Positions 1 through 12,729 of a stretch of DNA of 64,000 bases are shown here, piece after piece. Origin of the DNA: Ecdyonurus torrentis (lineage: Eukaryota; Arthropoda; Insecta; Ephemeroptera; Heptageniidae); NCBI GenBank assembly GCA_949318235.1, contig OX439132.1:25204102-25268101 (forward strand). The letters run 5' to 3'. The notes below the pieces were generated by a model that made no database searches, was not told the DNA's origin, and worked only from the letters and a program-made list of their open reading frames with translations. Each line of letters begins with the position of its first letter. Positions within the stretch are counted from its first letter, which is position 1. The translations under genes were made by a program, and so were the position numbers.

Positions 1-138
1 TACGATGCATACATTATTGCGATTGTGATCATTGCGTTAGTCACTGTTTAGCTCTTTGTAACACACAAAGTGCAAACATAATGCAATGCAAAATATTTGC
101 TATATTATACTTTCAATGTAAAAAAATAAACAATAATA

Positions 139-174
<36 letters not shown>

Positions 175-717
175 AAGAAAAAAAGAGTGTTTGTTAAAAT
201 TTGAATTCCAAACTATTCAAATTTCAACAATATAAACCAGTGGTTTGCAATTATAGTATATGTACGAAAATGACAAACACAAAAATTTAATATACCTACA
301 TGAAAAAAAAAAATAACAATAATAAATAAAAATAAATAAAATAAAAGTTTTTTAAAAAAAATCTCATTTTATACATCACATTTAAAAAAAAAATGTTGTA
401 AAGTAAAATTAAATATTATTCAAATGTTATTAAAAAAAAAAAGTACGCATATATTTACAACTTTTTATTTTTTTAAATTTACAACCCCATTATTTTTATA
501 TTTCCTATGTGGACGTGACATATGTGGAAATTAAAAATTCAAAACAATGCAAAAAGTGTGGTACTATAAGTCAAGTTTTAACGACCATACATACATATTA
601 TACGATAGTAATTAATATGAAAGAACATTATATATGCTGAGCTATACAAATTAATGGGAGAAGTGGTGTGAGGGTTAAAAAAAAATCATCTACACTATTC
701 ATTGTTTATATTGCATC

Positions 718-721
<4 letters not shown>

Positions 722-756
<35 letters not shown>

Positions 757-780
757 TCTCTCTCTCTCTCTCTCTCTCTC
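722..780. repeat. Compound microsatellite (GT)n-(CT)n
   Basis: About 17 GT units run directly into about 13 CT units with no spacer. It is the only clean GT/CT compound tract in the window. Confidence 0.95.
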
Positions 781-1978
781 GTTTGTGCCTCATTATAGTA
801 TAGTAAAGAGTTATCCCCTAAGGTAATAATGAAATAAAATTAAAAAAAAAAAAAAACTAAAGAAGAAAAAAACACCGACGTAACGTTAAAATTTACACTA
901 TATAATACCAAATAGTTCGTGTATAGGTTCTATATTATGTACTTTTTTTAAAGCTTAGAAAAGTCATAAAGTCTATATATATTGCTATACCACCAAAATA
1001 ATAGTATAAATTTTATGATCTGAAACCATAAAAAATGCCACAAAAATGTACTATTAAAAATATAGGATCCAGAATAAGAAAAAAAAATATATCAATGCAA
1101 TATAAATGGAAAATATATCGGGTATGGGTGAGATACAAATATATACGTCTCATATAAAAAAAAATGTAAAAACTTTACTTCATGTGTTAAAAAGATATAC
1201 TTTTTTTCTTTCTTCTTACATAACTTGTTAAAATTTTATAGTTCAATTTACCATATACTTGGTTTATATATGAGCTTCTTGTTCACTAATTTATACGTAG
1301 TATGTATAGGAAAAAATGCAATAACTATAAAAGAATATCACTAAAATATATATCAAACATCAAAATGAATTGGCTTACCATCGACAGTAGAAATTTAATT
1401 TTAATCGCAATGTGAAACGAAATACCTTATTATTATTTTTTTATTCATTATTAAATGTTCTTTATAGTTTTAAGATCTATATAGCTCAACAAAGGCATAT
1501 CTAATTTTCTTATATAAGAATACTGAATTATAATACTTTCAAACCAAATGTGAGCTATTTTAAAGTACGTAAGCTAAAATTACTTCTTAATTCGAAGTAC
1601 TAGTAAGTATAATAAAATATTTTTCCCATCAAAATTTTCAAAGTTTTATTTAAGTTGAAATGGACCACTAAATTGACCACACACATTCACATATAATATA
1701 AATTTTGTTATAGCATTTACTTGGTATATTGCTGCCACAAATATTTATACTACTCTTCCCATGTTTATATATATATATATTTTTCATGAAATTCCCTTAA
1801 TTAGAACTCCATCTCATTACAAAAAAACCCTCATAAACTAGAGAAATAAATACCTGAATCCTTTTCTTATTGAGAGTGTAATATAAATAAACACAAGAAA
1901 CAAACAACGAAAGCAATAAAATCTCAAAATCAGAAACAGTGTAAGTGTGAGAAGAAAAAACCTCAAAACTTTTATTTT

Positions 1979-1980
<2 letters not shown>

Positions 1981-2037
<57 letters not shown>
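1981..2037. repeat. (CT)n microsatellite
   Basis: About 28 uninterrupted CT units. Reading frames through it on the minus strand give an Arg-Glu repeat that should not be taken for protein. Confidence 0.95.
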
Positions 2038-2040
<3 letters not shown>

Positions 2041-2984
2041 ATTTACTTTTTCAAGAGTGTTTGCTATTTTATATATTGATAGGATAGAGAGAACAAAGGT
2101 AGTAAAAAATATATGTTTTGTATTATTGTATGACACAAAGAATAAAAAATAAAAGAGAGAAAAAAAAAGATGATGCTTTTCTTTATTGTAAATATTGTTC
2201 CTAAAAATTCTTGGCACGATAACATTTTTGCTGTATGAACATTTATGAATCTGCTAAAAAAAATATCTATATATGATGAGAAAAACTCATAAATAATTCA
2301 TATTATAAAATATTACCATCATTCTTTTACATAAAGATTTTTTTTTTCTTCTATACTCAAAAGTAATGTAGTCCATTTAGTAAAAAAATATATATTATGA
2401 TCAAAAAAGTTATCTACTTTTTTTTTTCAAAGTAGAGAAAAAAAGGTCACCAAAAAAGTGACAAAGGTTAGAATCATCAATCTTCAATTCTTGTTTTGTG
2501 CACAATGAAAAAGGGGTAGTTTATATAAATATCTAGAAAAAAAATGGAGAAGGAAAAAAAAAAAAAAAAAACAGGTACACTTTGATACAGTATAATGTGT
2601 GACCCAATAAAGTAAATTATAGCTAAATAATACGAAAGAGTTTTTTGATATTTTATGTGGATGATAACTTGTCATATATACTAAAATACTCATTTATTTA
2701 AAGAGTTTCTTTCTCTTTTTCTAACCATAGAAAATCATAAAGTAAACTTATAGTATAGAGTCATTTTAGTAAAAATAACAATTTTTTATATAGAAAGTCT
2801 TTTAGTACGTATTTTCTTTTACTGCAGTATATTAATGGCTTAAATAAAATAAAGTATAGTTGATGTTTTGTTGTTAGAAAAAGTGTTTTATAAACTTTTT
2901 TTTTTTTTTTTTTTTTACTTAAAATTAAGTAAATATGAACTGCTAAAGCATTATGCTAATTACTATACTTTTCTTTTATGGTAT

Positions 2985-2988
<4 letters not shown>

Positions 2989-3024
<36 letters not shown>
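2989..3024. repeat. (TC)n microsatellite
   Basis: About 18 uninterrupted TC units. Confidence 0.95.
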
Positions 3025-3026
<2 letters not shown>

Positions 3027-3904
3027 CAAAAATAAAACATAAAAACAGGAAAGCATGATGGTACATAATCATAGCTGAATGAATGTGCAAATATAGTATA
3101 TATCCTCACTTCTTTTGCAAAAAATGTGTTTTTTTTCTTGTGATATTCTAATGGAACATACCATATATGTTCATATACATTATGTTCAGTATGTATATAT
3201 ATATATATATATATAACAATATATAACAAACATAAAAGCTCTTAATGTCTGATCATCTACATTTTTTTGATGTGTAAGTCTTCAAAATATTTTGAAAGCA
3301 ATCAATATAAAATGATTGACGTGTAGAGTTTTATTCTCATCGGCATATCAGGAAAAAAAAACTAAAGGCACACATAAAAAAAAACAAGCAAAGTTCACGA
3401 AAGCGAAAGAAATAAAGAAAGAGAGAATATAAATTGATGGAATAAGGTGGTCCATATCTCAAAAACATGCCTAACATCATTTGTCATCGCATGTCGGGGG
3501 TTTTTCGCCTGACTTTTGTTTCCTTGTATTACATTAGTTCACGTCATTTTAAACCAAAAGAAAAAGAAAAATTTAACCCTTTATACCCCTTGAAATGCTT
3601 TTATAAATTATTCAATTGTTAAACTAAATAATAATACAATATATAATAATAAGTGATAAATAGACGTTTTTAAATTTAATATTTCATGTTAAATGCTATA
3701 GTCCCATCGTTATAGGGTGTGTCGAATTTGTGACTTGAAATTTTCTATTAAAATGCACGTAAAAAAATCTTTAAATTATTAAAAAATAATAATAAACAAT
3801 CAAAAAAGCAAGTGATTCTAATATTCCATTATTGTAATTTTTAAAGCTAGAATTAAATACATTTGCAATGTTTTTTTTTTCTTAAAAGTGTCAAATAGGT
3901 TTTT

Positions 3905-3909
<5 letters not shown>

Positions 3910-3943
<34 letters not shown>
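3910..3943. repeat. A homopolymer
   Basis: A run of 34 A. No target duplication or retroposon body could be recognised beside it. Confidence 0.9.
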
Positions 3944-3945
<2 letters not shown>

Positions 3946-4440
3946 ATCGAATGATTATTAACTTTTAAGGATATATTAAAAAGATTTATTCGTTTTTCTA
4001 TTCTTAAAAGACTTTTGGACTGTATGTTCAGCTAATATAAACAGTCTAAATTAATTAGTTTACTTGTATAAAGGGTGCGGTTTTTTCTTCTATATAACAT
4101 TCAAACATATTTGATATATAAAGCAAATATAGAATGACCATTAATAAATGGATCTGATTGAATTAAGACTTGATTTATTGATTCATATAAAATAGCAAGG
4201 TTATATTATACACTTGTCTAGTTTAGGTATATCAAATCAAAATCACTAGAACGAAACTTTTTAGCTAATTTGCAAAATACACTAAGAAAAAGTCACAGCA
4301 TTTAAAGGGATTTTAAGTGGATTTGATTTTGATAAAAAATCGACAAAATTGAAAATAAAATAAAAAACAAAGAGAGAATAAAATCGAGTGACCAGATTCC
4401 AAAGGATAAAATATAAATATGCAGCGAGTTTTAAATTTAA

Positions 4441-4754
4441 AGGAATAGACTAGAAGAAGCATTTATATCACAAAACACTGGATGGTATACATTAAATAAC
4501 TTTATTGGTCTGAAAACCCAACTTAACTGTAGCTCCGCAAGTGATCAGAAAACTTCAATTTATGCAACCCGCACAACATTTTTCTTATTAATTTTTGCAT
4601 GTTTCTGACGTCAGAAACATGAATAGTCACGCAATTTGCATACTTTACAGTATTTTCACGCTCTCTCGTAGGGCTACATTAACATTCTAGTAAAAATTGT
4701 CATCAGTTTTGAAGATCCCATTTCGTGTTTGTTGTTTTATGTGGTCTATATGGC
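4441..4754 (-). mobile_element. TTAA-flanked miniature element, copy 1
   Basis: This 314 bp segment is the reverse complement of 15931-16257 and aligns with it end to end, with scattered differences. Both ends abut TTAA (4437-4440 and 4755-4758). The ends form imperfect inverted repeats of the type AGGAATAGAC / AGCCATAGAC. In the middle is a perfect 24-bp palindrome (4598-4621) centred on TGACGTCA. TTAA target duplications are the hallmark of the piggyBac superfamily, but the terminal bases are not the usual piggyBac CCC start, so the assignment is inference. It has no coding capacity. Confidence 0.7.
4598..4621. repeat. Perfect 24-bp palindrome with a CRE core
   Basis: Twelve-base arms meet at TGACGTCA (4606-4613). 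The palindrome is nearly retained in the second family copy at 16072-16097, with one mismatched pair, so it is a property of the repeat family and not a chance site. CREB/ATF-type bZIP proteins bind TGACGTCA; binding here is untested. Confidence 0.8.
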
Positions 4755-4758
4755 TTAA

Positions 4759-4976
4759 AAATTTTACGTTTTTGTGTCTCAAATTCTCCAAAATATGGAT
4801 TTCTTCGTATATAACGAATATAGGATATAAAATTTAAATTATTTATCATTTTTATTTTTTTATTAATAATATGTTTGTATATTATATGAAAAGCTTTTAA
4901 TAAAGTACTAACTAATTCATTATTGCACAACATACCAAAAAATGTTGAAATGGAAATTAATGGAATCCCAACTCCG

Positions 4977-5012
<36 letters not shown>

Positions 5013-6296
5013 TGTATGTAAAAAACCAAAATGAATATTATATATACGTATAGAGGAAAAAAATAAAATAAATATCTTGTTTTTTAGTTGATGATATGTT
5101 CGGTATATACATAAAATTTAGAATTAATGTGATATCATTAACAGTATGAGTTATAATTTAAAATCTATGAAGAGAGATAAATTTATATAAAATACTACAT
5201 TAAAATGGTAGTGGCATAATATATAAATATATTAAAATATACATGAAAATCTGTCTCTCCAACTAAAATATATATAGTGTTAATTATAATGAGGTATAGT
5301 AATATTTTATGTCGTTTTAAAATTTTAAGTTCCGTTCACATGAAAGCGTATGTATACTTTAGTATAATATGCATCACCAAAAATTATGTTATTTATTTAC
5401 TTAGTATACTAAAGTACCAGCATGTCAAGGTTCATTTTATTATAAATACCTCATAAAACATTAAGAATTTTTTTTAAGCCATACTAAAGACCTCTTAAAA
5501 ATATTAACGCTGATGAAAATGGGGTATAGTGTACTGAGATTTAAAATTTGTAAGTGCAGAAAAATATTCAGGTTTATACTTTGCGTAATAAAAATATAAT
5601 ACACATCTCTAAATATGAATATATAAAATAATAGTAATATATGATAGCTGAGGTAAACCAATGTCATAATAATAATAATAATCATAGCTGCGGTTACCAT
5701 GTAATATTTTGAATTGTGAGTTTTTGAAATTTTACTCCCAATGCTATGCTATATGTTATGTTTTTTTTTTTTTTTTTTTTTTTTTTTGCTTTATCTGACA
5801 GGTTACGAGTTTTGACATTTTTATCATAGGTATAGTTGTTACCAATGCATTACATATAGTTAGCTGTTGACATTCAAATGACATTAAAAACAAGGGGGAT
5901 AAATTTAAAATTTCATATATAAATATATACGAACCATAAAATCTTAAGTTTAGAAAACTCTTTATATATATATTTGTTATAGGGGTTGATTTTTTGGAGA
6001 TTTTTTTTCAGCAATGTCATGCAAATTCTCAATATTACCGGATAATATGCTCTCAAAATTTTCATAAATAACTTACTTGAAAATTTAGTCTATCTATGAT
6101 GTTTTAATAACATGCAATTTTAATGCCTTATTTTTAGTTTAATTACAAAACATATAACAGCAATATCAAAATGTATCTAAAAGATATACATGTTTGATAT
6201 ATAATAATCTGTACACAGCGTCATGTAAACAAGGCTTTATAAATGTACCTCTATCTCTAACCTTTTTATTTACTATAGGATTAAAAAAATTATAAT

Positions 6297-6332
<36 letters not shown>

Positions 6333-8204
6333 ACCCATATATAGTATAAAAATTCATATATATATATGAACTCATGTCATGTGGAGAGAGAGAGAGAGAA
6401 ATTTTTTTAACAACATTTTTTTGTTTATTTATTAGGTGCCAAAATAACGTTACAAGAAGCATTTATTAGTACAACAATTTATTGTACACAAGTATAGACG
6501 TCTATTAATTTTCTTTCACCAAAAATCACAACGGATTTTTTTTTTTTTTTTTTATTAAGTTAAAATTATTTTGATATAACAGTACAGTGTGAGAATAAAA
6601 AGGTTGCAATAATCGACCAATTTAATATCACATTGTTTTATTCAATATTATATACATTTTAAAAAACATCCTTTTGTATTTTGAAAGCGGAACCTTGTAC
6701 CGTTTTGTTCTCTTCCTGATTTTTTTTTTTTTAATATAAATATTATGTTTAAAACTGACATTGTTAAAGTAAACTTTAAAAAATATATATATATTTTTCC
6801 AAGTTTTTCAATAATAATTATATTCCTCAATTTATTTATTTTTAATTACATATACGAAGTTTCAACCCTAATCAAACCTTCAACGTTTCTAATAACCAAT
6901 CAACCCTAAGGGTATATAATATAGTTGGGAGGGTCATGTTGCCTCGTGTATCTATATATATATACGTATACAAAAATATAATAATTTTCCGACATGCCTT
7001 CATCAGTGCGAAAGAGTCTGATCGAATATGACCACCCCAGGTACACAAGATATAGATAGAAAATAAATAGCAAGTCGTCATGAATTTAAAAACTTCAATA
7101 TATTATTTAAATTTTGATACACACTGTACATATACATTACTTTTATCAACCAACCAACTCAAATCACAATACAAAGCAACTTTTTTTTTATTACTTCATT
7201 ATTTTTTTATATTAGATTCTTTCTCTCTCTCTCTCTTCAATTATTTGCTACATGACGTAATTTCTAGTTTAAACAATAGAAATTATATATATAAAAAATT
7301 AACCTTAAGGGGACATATATCCTATTCATGAACCGAAACTTATCCATATAGTAATTTTTTTTTTCGTATAGTATGTATTTGAATAAAAGCTTTAAAATTA
7401 TATTAACTTTTTTTTTATATTATATTATTATATTATTATTGTTAGTACGATATTATACACGTAAAATACATTAAGTATATTATGTATAAATAAAGTATCA
7501 TATTCTTTATATGGACATCGTTAAGTTTTTTTTTTTTTTTTTATTCAAAATTTTATATGATGTCTAATTCAAATATGACTCATGAATTTTAACAAGAAAA
7601 TATTTTGTGTATACATCCATCAATATAAAAAATAATAATAAATAAACAACCTTACATTTTCTTATGATGTATATAAGTGAGGATCATACACTGTACGGGG
7701 CTTTCCATTAATTAAATCCTGTAATAATTGCTCTTAAAATAGCACTCAAATATGTTTTACAAAAATAAATAATTTTTTTTTAAAAAAAAGGGGGGGTCAC
7801 TTTTCCAATCCAATTTTTCCTATACAGGTGAAAATTTGTTGTTAATTTTTTTTTATATAATATAATAAAAAAACGTATTTGATTGCTGCGTTTGCTGCAT
7901 TAAAAAGCTTTTTGATATAAAAGTCGTTAATTGTATAAATTGTATTACACTTAAAACAAATTATATCAAATATAAAGTATACTATAATAAATTATTTAAA
8001 TATTTTCCTTTGACAAAAATAAATCGAATAGCTTTGTCATAAACGTACGAAAATATAAAAAATTTATTATTACAAAGCACTATTCAATTTTCTAAATGCT
8101 TCTTTTTGAAAATAGCATCTGCATTCAAATTTACGATTTCAAATTAAATTTAATATGGGCAATATTAATTAATTTTCACTAAAAAGTTAATTATAATATA
8201 GAAA

Positions 8205-8207
<3 letters not shown>
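4759..8207. other. A+T-rich non-coding sequence
   Basis: No gene or transposon could be recognised. Contents include an AT repeat at 4977-5004, a T run at 5761-5787, an A run at 6301-6330, a short GA repeat at 6386-6400 and TAA/TTA-type triplet patches near 5667-5680. The more mixed sequence at 6840-7080 shows no motif I recognise. Confidence 0.65.

Positions 8208-8267
<60 letters not shown>
8208..8267. repeat. (CT)n microsatellite
   Basis: About 30 CT units, followed by a few CTTT units. Confidence 0.95.
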
Positions 8268-8272
<5 letters not shown>

Positions 8273-8810
8273 CTTTTGACAATACCTGCAGCTGTCTCAC
8301 TGTAAAATTTGATACTTTTTTAAAAATAAATTTAATGTTGTAATGTATCAGCTGCTAAACAAGGTTACTATATATATATTTTAAAACAATAATTATATAA
8401 TAACTCAAATAAAGAAAATAGTAATTAAAAATTATTCACAGTTAAATAATTATTAAAACTATAAGAAGAAAAAAAAATGTGTTGAAATTTTTGTCCTATA
8501 TATTTTTGAATGTCAGTAATCTGAAAATATATTAAGGGGTAATGGGTCACGCAGGAATTTCAAGCATTTCCACCTAGATGGCATTGTCATAGCTCAGGTA
8601 AAAGGGGGAAGGGGTGTCATACCCTGACGTCAACAAAAAGTGGAGTGAGTTAAAAAAATTGTAAGTTTATGACAAAGTTGGAGGGGATGCAAGACGGGGG
8701 AAAAAATAGCCCGGGGCTCAAAATTTGGAGACACATAGTCTAGTGGCTGTAGCGGTCTTTGTTTACTTTTTTCATGCATAGGTTTACCTTCATAGTTTTT
8801 TTTTTTTCAT

Positions 8811-9183
8811 ACCTGCCATCTGAAAAAAACGACCCAATTATCTTTTACGCGTCAATGATTTTGATAACTCGCGAAGTAACAGTCACAGTGAATTAAATTC
8901 ATTATATATTAGTTTCATTAAAAATCATGTAGATTTCTTTTTTAATCGAAGTTCTAGCATTATTTTAAATTAACTTATTCAAATAAAAATATTACGTAAT
9001 TTTTATTACTTTTAAATCACGAAAGTTCAAATTGACGGTAGAACTTCGATCAAAAAAGTAATTTGCATGATTTTTATTAAAACTAACATCTGAAGTAAAT
9101 TTGGTTTCATGTAAATGTTACTTCGCGAGTTATAAAAATCATTCACAGGTAAGATAATTGGGTTGTGTTTTCAGGTAACAGAT
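8811..9183. mobile_element. Long foldback (inverted-repeat) element
   Basis: The left arm (8811 to about 8965) and right arm (about 9033 to 9183) are inverted copies of each other. The best-conserved blocks are AACTCGCGAAGTAAC (8866-8880) against GTTACTTCGCGAGTT (9117-9131), CCCAATTATCTT, and ATCGAAGTTCTA against TAGAACTTCGAT. The spacer of about 65 bp has a small palindrome around TTACGTAA. A transcript would fold into a hairpin of about 150 pairs with mismatches. No target duplication could be fixed. It is most likely a palindromic MITE or an inverted duplication of one repeat. Confidence 0.75.
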
Positions 9184-9336
9184 AATCCCTTCTTCTATTG
9201 AAAAACTGCTCATTGCTTCCTTGCTTTTATACTGCACCTTTTTTCTCTCTCATCGTTTGTTTGTGTTTTTCATAGAGCTTGGAAAAAATTATTCAAAATT
9301 TTATTTTGCATCGAAATTAATATCAAGCACCGGACT

Positions 9337-9394
9337 TGGGTTGATTAGATGTTTTGCTATAGTGTTTTACGAAGCCGTAACATCGGCCGGTATA

Positions 9395-9430
<36 letters not shown>

Positions 9431-9670
9431 ACAAAATACTTCGGAATATTTTTGTGAGTATTAATTGTTGTAAGGTTTCCAGTATATGCATGCAAGAAAA
9501 ATAATAATGATTAAAAAATAATTATAATAATAAATAATAAAAAATAAAACTAACTTTTATTTCTTAAGAAAATGATTGAAACTCACGTTTTTTCCTATAT
9601 GCTGAGCAATGTTATTCATTGCTCCAATATGGCGTCGAAGCGCTTTCAGCAGGACGTTATGCTGAAAAAT
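9337..9670 (-). mobile_element. TA-family miniature element, diverged copy
   Basis: Read on the minus strand, this segment follows the same order of blocks as 41152-41462 and 46922-47224. These are a CGTC..CTGAA..GC start, the hairpin GAGCAATGAATAACATTGCTC followed by AGCATATAGG, an ATTATTATTTTTCTTGCAT block, and an end resembling CCGATGTTA..AAAACAT..AACCC. A 30-base A run (9398-9427, plus strand) interrupts it. Divergence is much higher than between the other two copies, and the outer boundaries are approximate. The open frame through 9221-9457 is a by-product. Confidence 0.6.
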
Positions 9671-11848
9671 TGCGTCTTTTCTCTCTATTTTTTAAAATTT
9701 ATTTATTCAAAGCCCTTTCATTTTTTTTTATCGCATATTTTAATTAAATCCTATTTCAAAAATGGCATCAATTTCCTTTATAGTTTTTGTCTGTCTATAC
9801 TTTAGTAGTATTTTTTTTTATTATAATATTATATACGTTCGGGTTCGGGAATATACAACTTCAACTAAACTAAAATTGTTCCGTGTATATATATTTTATT
9901 TAGAATGAGAAGAAAGGTGTAAAAGTGTAAAGCAATACGAGCACTCAGGTAACAATGTAAATATTGCGAACTGCAGGCAGAGAAACCGGCCGGCCAGGCG
10001 GAGAGGCTGAAACAAGGCATTAAAAAAATACCTCCCTCCACTTTGAAGAATATGTGCTCTATGACAAAGTACTTGAAAAGTCTAATAGAGGCGCACTAAT
10101 ACTGCTGCATTAGAGAACAGTTTCAAAAACCTTAGATTTTTTAATTATTTCACGTTCATCAATTTTAATAAAAAGTCATTTGCAAAAATATTTGTGTCCT
10201 AGTAAAGGTAATAAAATTGTCTAGCGGATAGACTAAGTCTCATAGTTTAATTCATACTTTTATTATATTTAATCATGCGCTGAAGTTAGGCTTATGATAA
10301 GTTAGAAAATATGCTTAAACTTCACTTAAAAAAATCATTTCAGAAATAATTTAAATTTCGGATTTATTCGTATCTAAAAAAAAATTAAAGTAGCCAGTGC
10401 CCTTAACAAAAGTATGCTTAATGCAACAGTATAAAGAAAATATTAATTTTTCAGTTATTTAAGGAGATGAATGCGTTTTAAATTGCGAAAATTAAAACTG
10501 CGATTAAATGCTAATTAAACGTAAATTAAATATTTTAATGCAATTTTATTATTTATTTTTTGATGATATTGCTATATAATAACAACTAAATTTTTTTAAA
10601 AAATTTTCACTCTGTAGCTCATTACCCCTTAACATTTATTTTAATTACTAAATTAATAAAAAATAATAATTAAATTAATTAAATAATTATAAACTAAACA
10701 AATTTGGTTCAATAATTATTGATTATTTTAACTTCGGTGTATATGTTGATGATTATGCGTTGCGTTAAAATTCATTATGGGCAAAATTTAATGTATAAAT
10801 TATAAAAGTAATCTTTTTTTCCCCTATCATCCTCTCTTTCAATGCTGTTTATAATCCTTTATTTCATTAAAATTCTGCTGAATATATTAGTTTTTTTCTC
10901 TTTTTTTGCATTTTAATTAATTATTCTATATATAAATATTATACAAAACTATAAAACATTATTTTTATGAAGGTTATTGAATAAAAAAAAACTTTATATA
11001 AAAATTAATATTGGTTTCTTATATGTATTTCTAATTTTTTATATAAAACATAACAAAGATATAATCTCTATAAAATATACTTTTTTTTATTTTTAAAAAC
11101 TATGTATGTATATGATGGGCTTTATATTAATTATAGGTTTATGAAAGTTTTTTTTAACAATATAAAAAATGTATTGTCATGAGGGTTTTGCTATAATAAA
11201 GTTCATCAGGTATATTATAGAATGTCTATATGTTAAACCGTCTTCTCCTTCTCGTCTCGTACTTTAATTGGAGTTTCCAACACCAAAAGCTTGTTGCTTG
11301 CTTGCTTTTCTCTTTAACGAAATATTGAGTTTCCAATGAACCAATCAAGGGTCGGACAAGAAGAATTTATACCAAAAGTGATAAATATGGATACAAAAGT
11401 ATTAAAAGTTTTTTTTCTATATTGGTGATTTGTAAAACATGATATAAAAGTTTAAATTGCTTTAGATTGTAGTTTATTAGACCTAAAAATTGAACATTTA
11501 AAAGGGGGTGGGGGCACATCCGTTCTTATTTCATCATAATGCTATTGCATATGGTTTTGTTTTTACGATTGGGTCTGTATTTGATCTACATTTATTATTG
11601 AATGACAATATTTACAATATGTTTAAAACGTCATGTAGCTTTTAAATATCAAATGTCAAAGTCAGATTATAATTGTGACTAAATAACTTCTTTTTATTTG
11701 ATATATTATATGAAATGTTTGAAATTGTCAATACTTTTTCATCACTCTTATATATGAAAATTAATAGAATTAAATTTCAAAGTGTCTTTCATACTATATA
11801 CACATAATATATATTTTTTGTACATTATGCTTTTTCCTGTTTTCCCTC

Positions 11849-11863
11849 TTTTTTTTTTTTTTT

Positions 11864-11917
<54 letters not shown>
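11849..11917. repeat. T-rich tract with CTTTT units
   Basis: A T run, three to four CTTTT units, then a further run of about 33 T. Confidence 0.9.
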
Positions 11918-11919
<2 letters not shown>

Positions 11920-12365
11920 GCCCAAATTATGTGTGGCTGGTCCCGTCCTCATATATGATAATAACTTGCCGTCCGTTATCCGATTATTAACCTCATCTAC
12001 CTTTAATTACGCCTCTGAAGAATAGTTATAGAGGGTGGGAAAAAGAAAGGGAAGGAAGGCTTATTATCAAACCATGCAGTATATAGTCTATGCAACCTAA
12101 AAAGAGAGGAAGTTTGGAAAACTAAGGTTTAAAGACTCCCTATGTGTAATGTTAGGATAAAAACTGACTTAATACTATTTTAATATTATAATTTATTCAT
12201 GACTTTTTTTTTTTTCATTATACTTATATATAGCTATACATTAATTTTAATTAGTATATTTTTTTTTCTAACAAAAAAAGTACTTTCTAAACATCTAATT
12301 TATATAAAAAGTTAGAAAAGGGTTGAAAATTTTAGCATGTAATCCTTTAAAATCATATTAATGTT

Positions 12366-12402
<37 letters not shown>

Positions 12403-12656
12403 CCTGTTTTAGTGTAGAAGATTCTCATATTATATATATTTATCTCTTTAAAATATTTTAAGCATATTATACTCTATATTCTATACTATACCCCAGTTTT
12501 CATGTACGTATATATGACTTTTATTATACTTATTTAGTGTACATTTAAAATGAGAAAAATATATATAGTATATTTAATAAAACTTTGAACAATTTTTATT
12601 AATAATATTATGTACAAAATATGTAAATTAAGTTTCAAAGTTAGTATAATGTATAT

Positions 12657-12665
<9 letters not shown>

Positions 12666-12725
<60 letters not shown>
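12666..12725. repeat. (AT)n microsatellite
   Basis: About 30 uninterrupted AT units, a self-complementary tract able to extrude as a cruciform. Confidence 0.95.

Positions 12726-12729
<4 letters not shown>

Larger units (their letters stand above)
1..4436. other. A+T-rich non-coding sequence with simple repeats
   Basis: I see no gene here. The stretch holds A runs (for example 142-172 and 3910-3943), a GT-then-CT compound repeat at 722-780, CT repeats at 1981-2037 and 2989-3024, and an AT repeat at 3193-3214. A purine-rich patch lies around 3405-3426, and a slightly more mixed patch near 3430-3550 shows no recognisable motif. Open frames in this part are microsatellite translations ending in Arg-Glu repeats. 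Confidence 0.7.
8535..10629. mobile_element. Possible 2.1 kb TA-flanked composite repeat
   Basis: The left end AGGGGTAATG (8535-8544) and the right end CATTACCCCT (10620-10629) are perfect 10-bp inverted repeats. Weaker similarity continues inward for another 15 or so bases. Both are bordered by TA (8533-8534, 10630-10631), as expected of Tc1/mariner-type insertion. The interior is more G+C-rich than its surroundings and contains a foldback repeat (8811-9183) and a diverged copy of the TA-family element (about 9337-9670). No transposase frame is recognisable. Ten bases of inverted repeat is thin evidence, so this may instead be a cluster of independent insertions. Confidence 0.35.

Noticed and set aside
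1797..2217. Minus-strand open frames rich in Arg-Glu repeats
   Set aside because: They are direct translations of the CT microsatellite at 1981-2037 plus flanking A+T-rich sequence. The same applies to Arg-Glu and Ser-Leu frames near 3000, 21100, 27500, 31650, 35000, 35900, 42500, 47700, 54800, 55050, 58650, 61800 and 63400.
9221..9457. 78-codon plus-strand open frame
   Set aside because: It runs through a diverged transposon copy and ends in the lysines of an A run.
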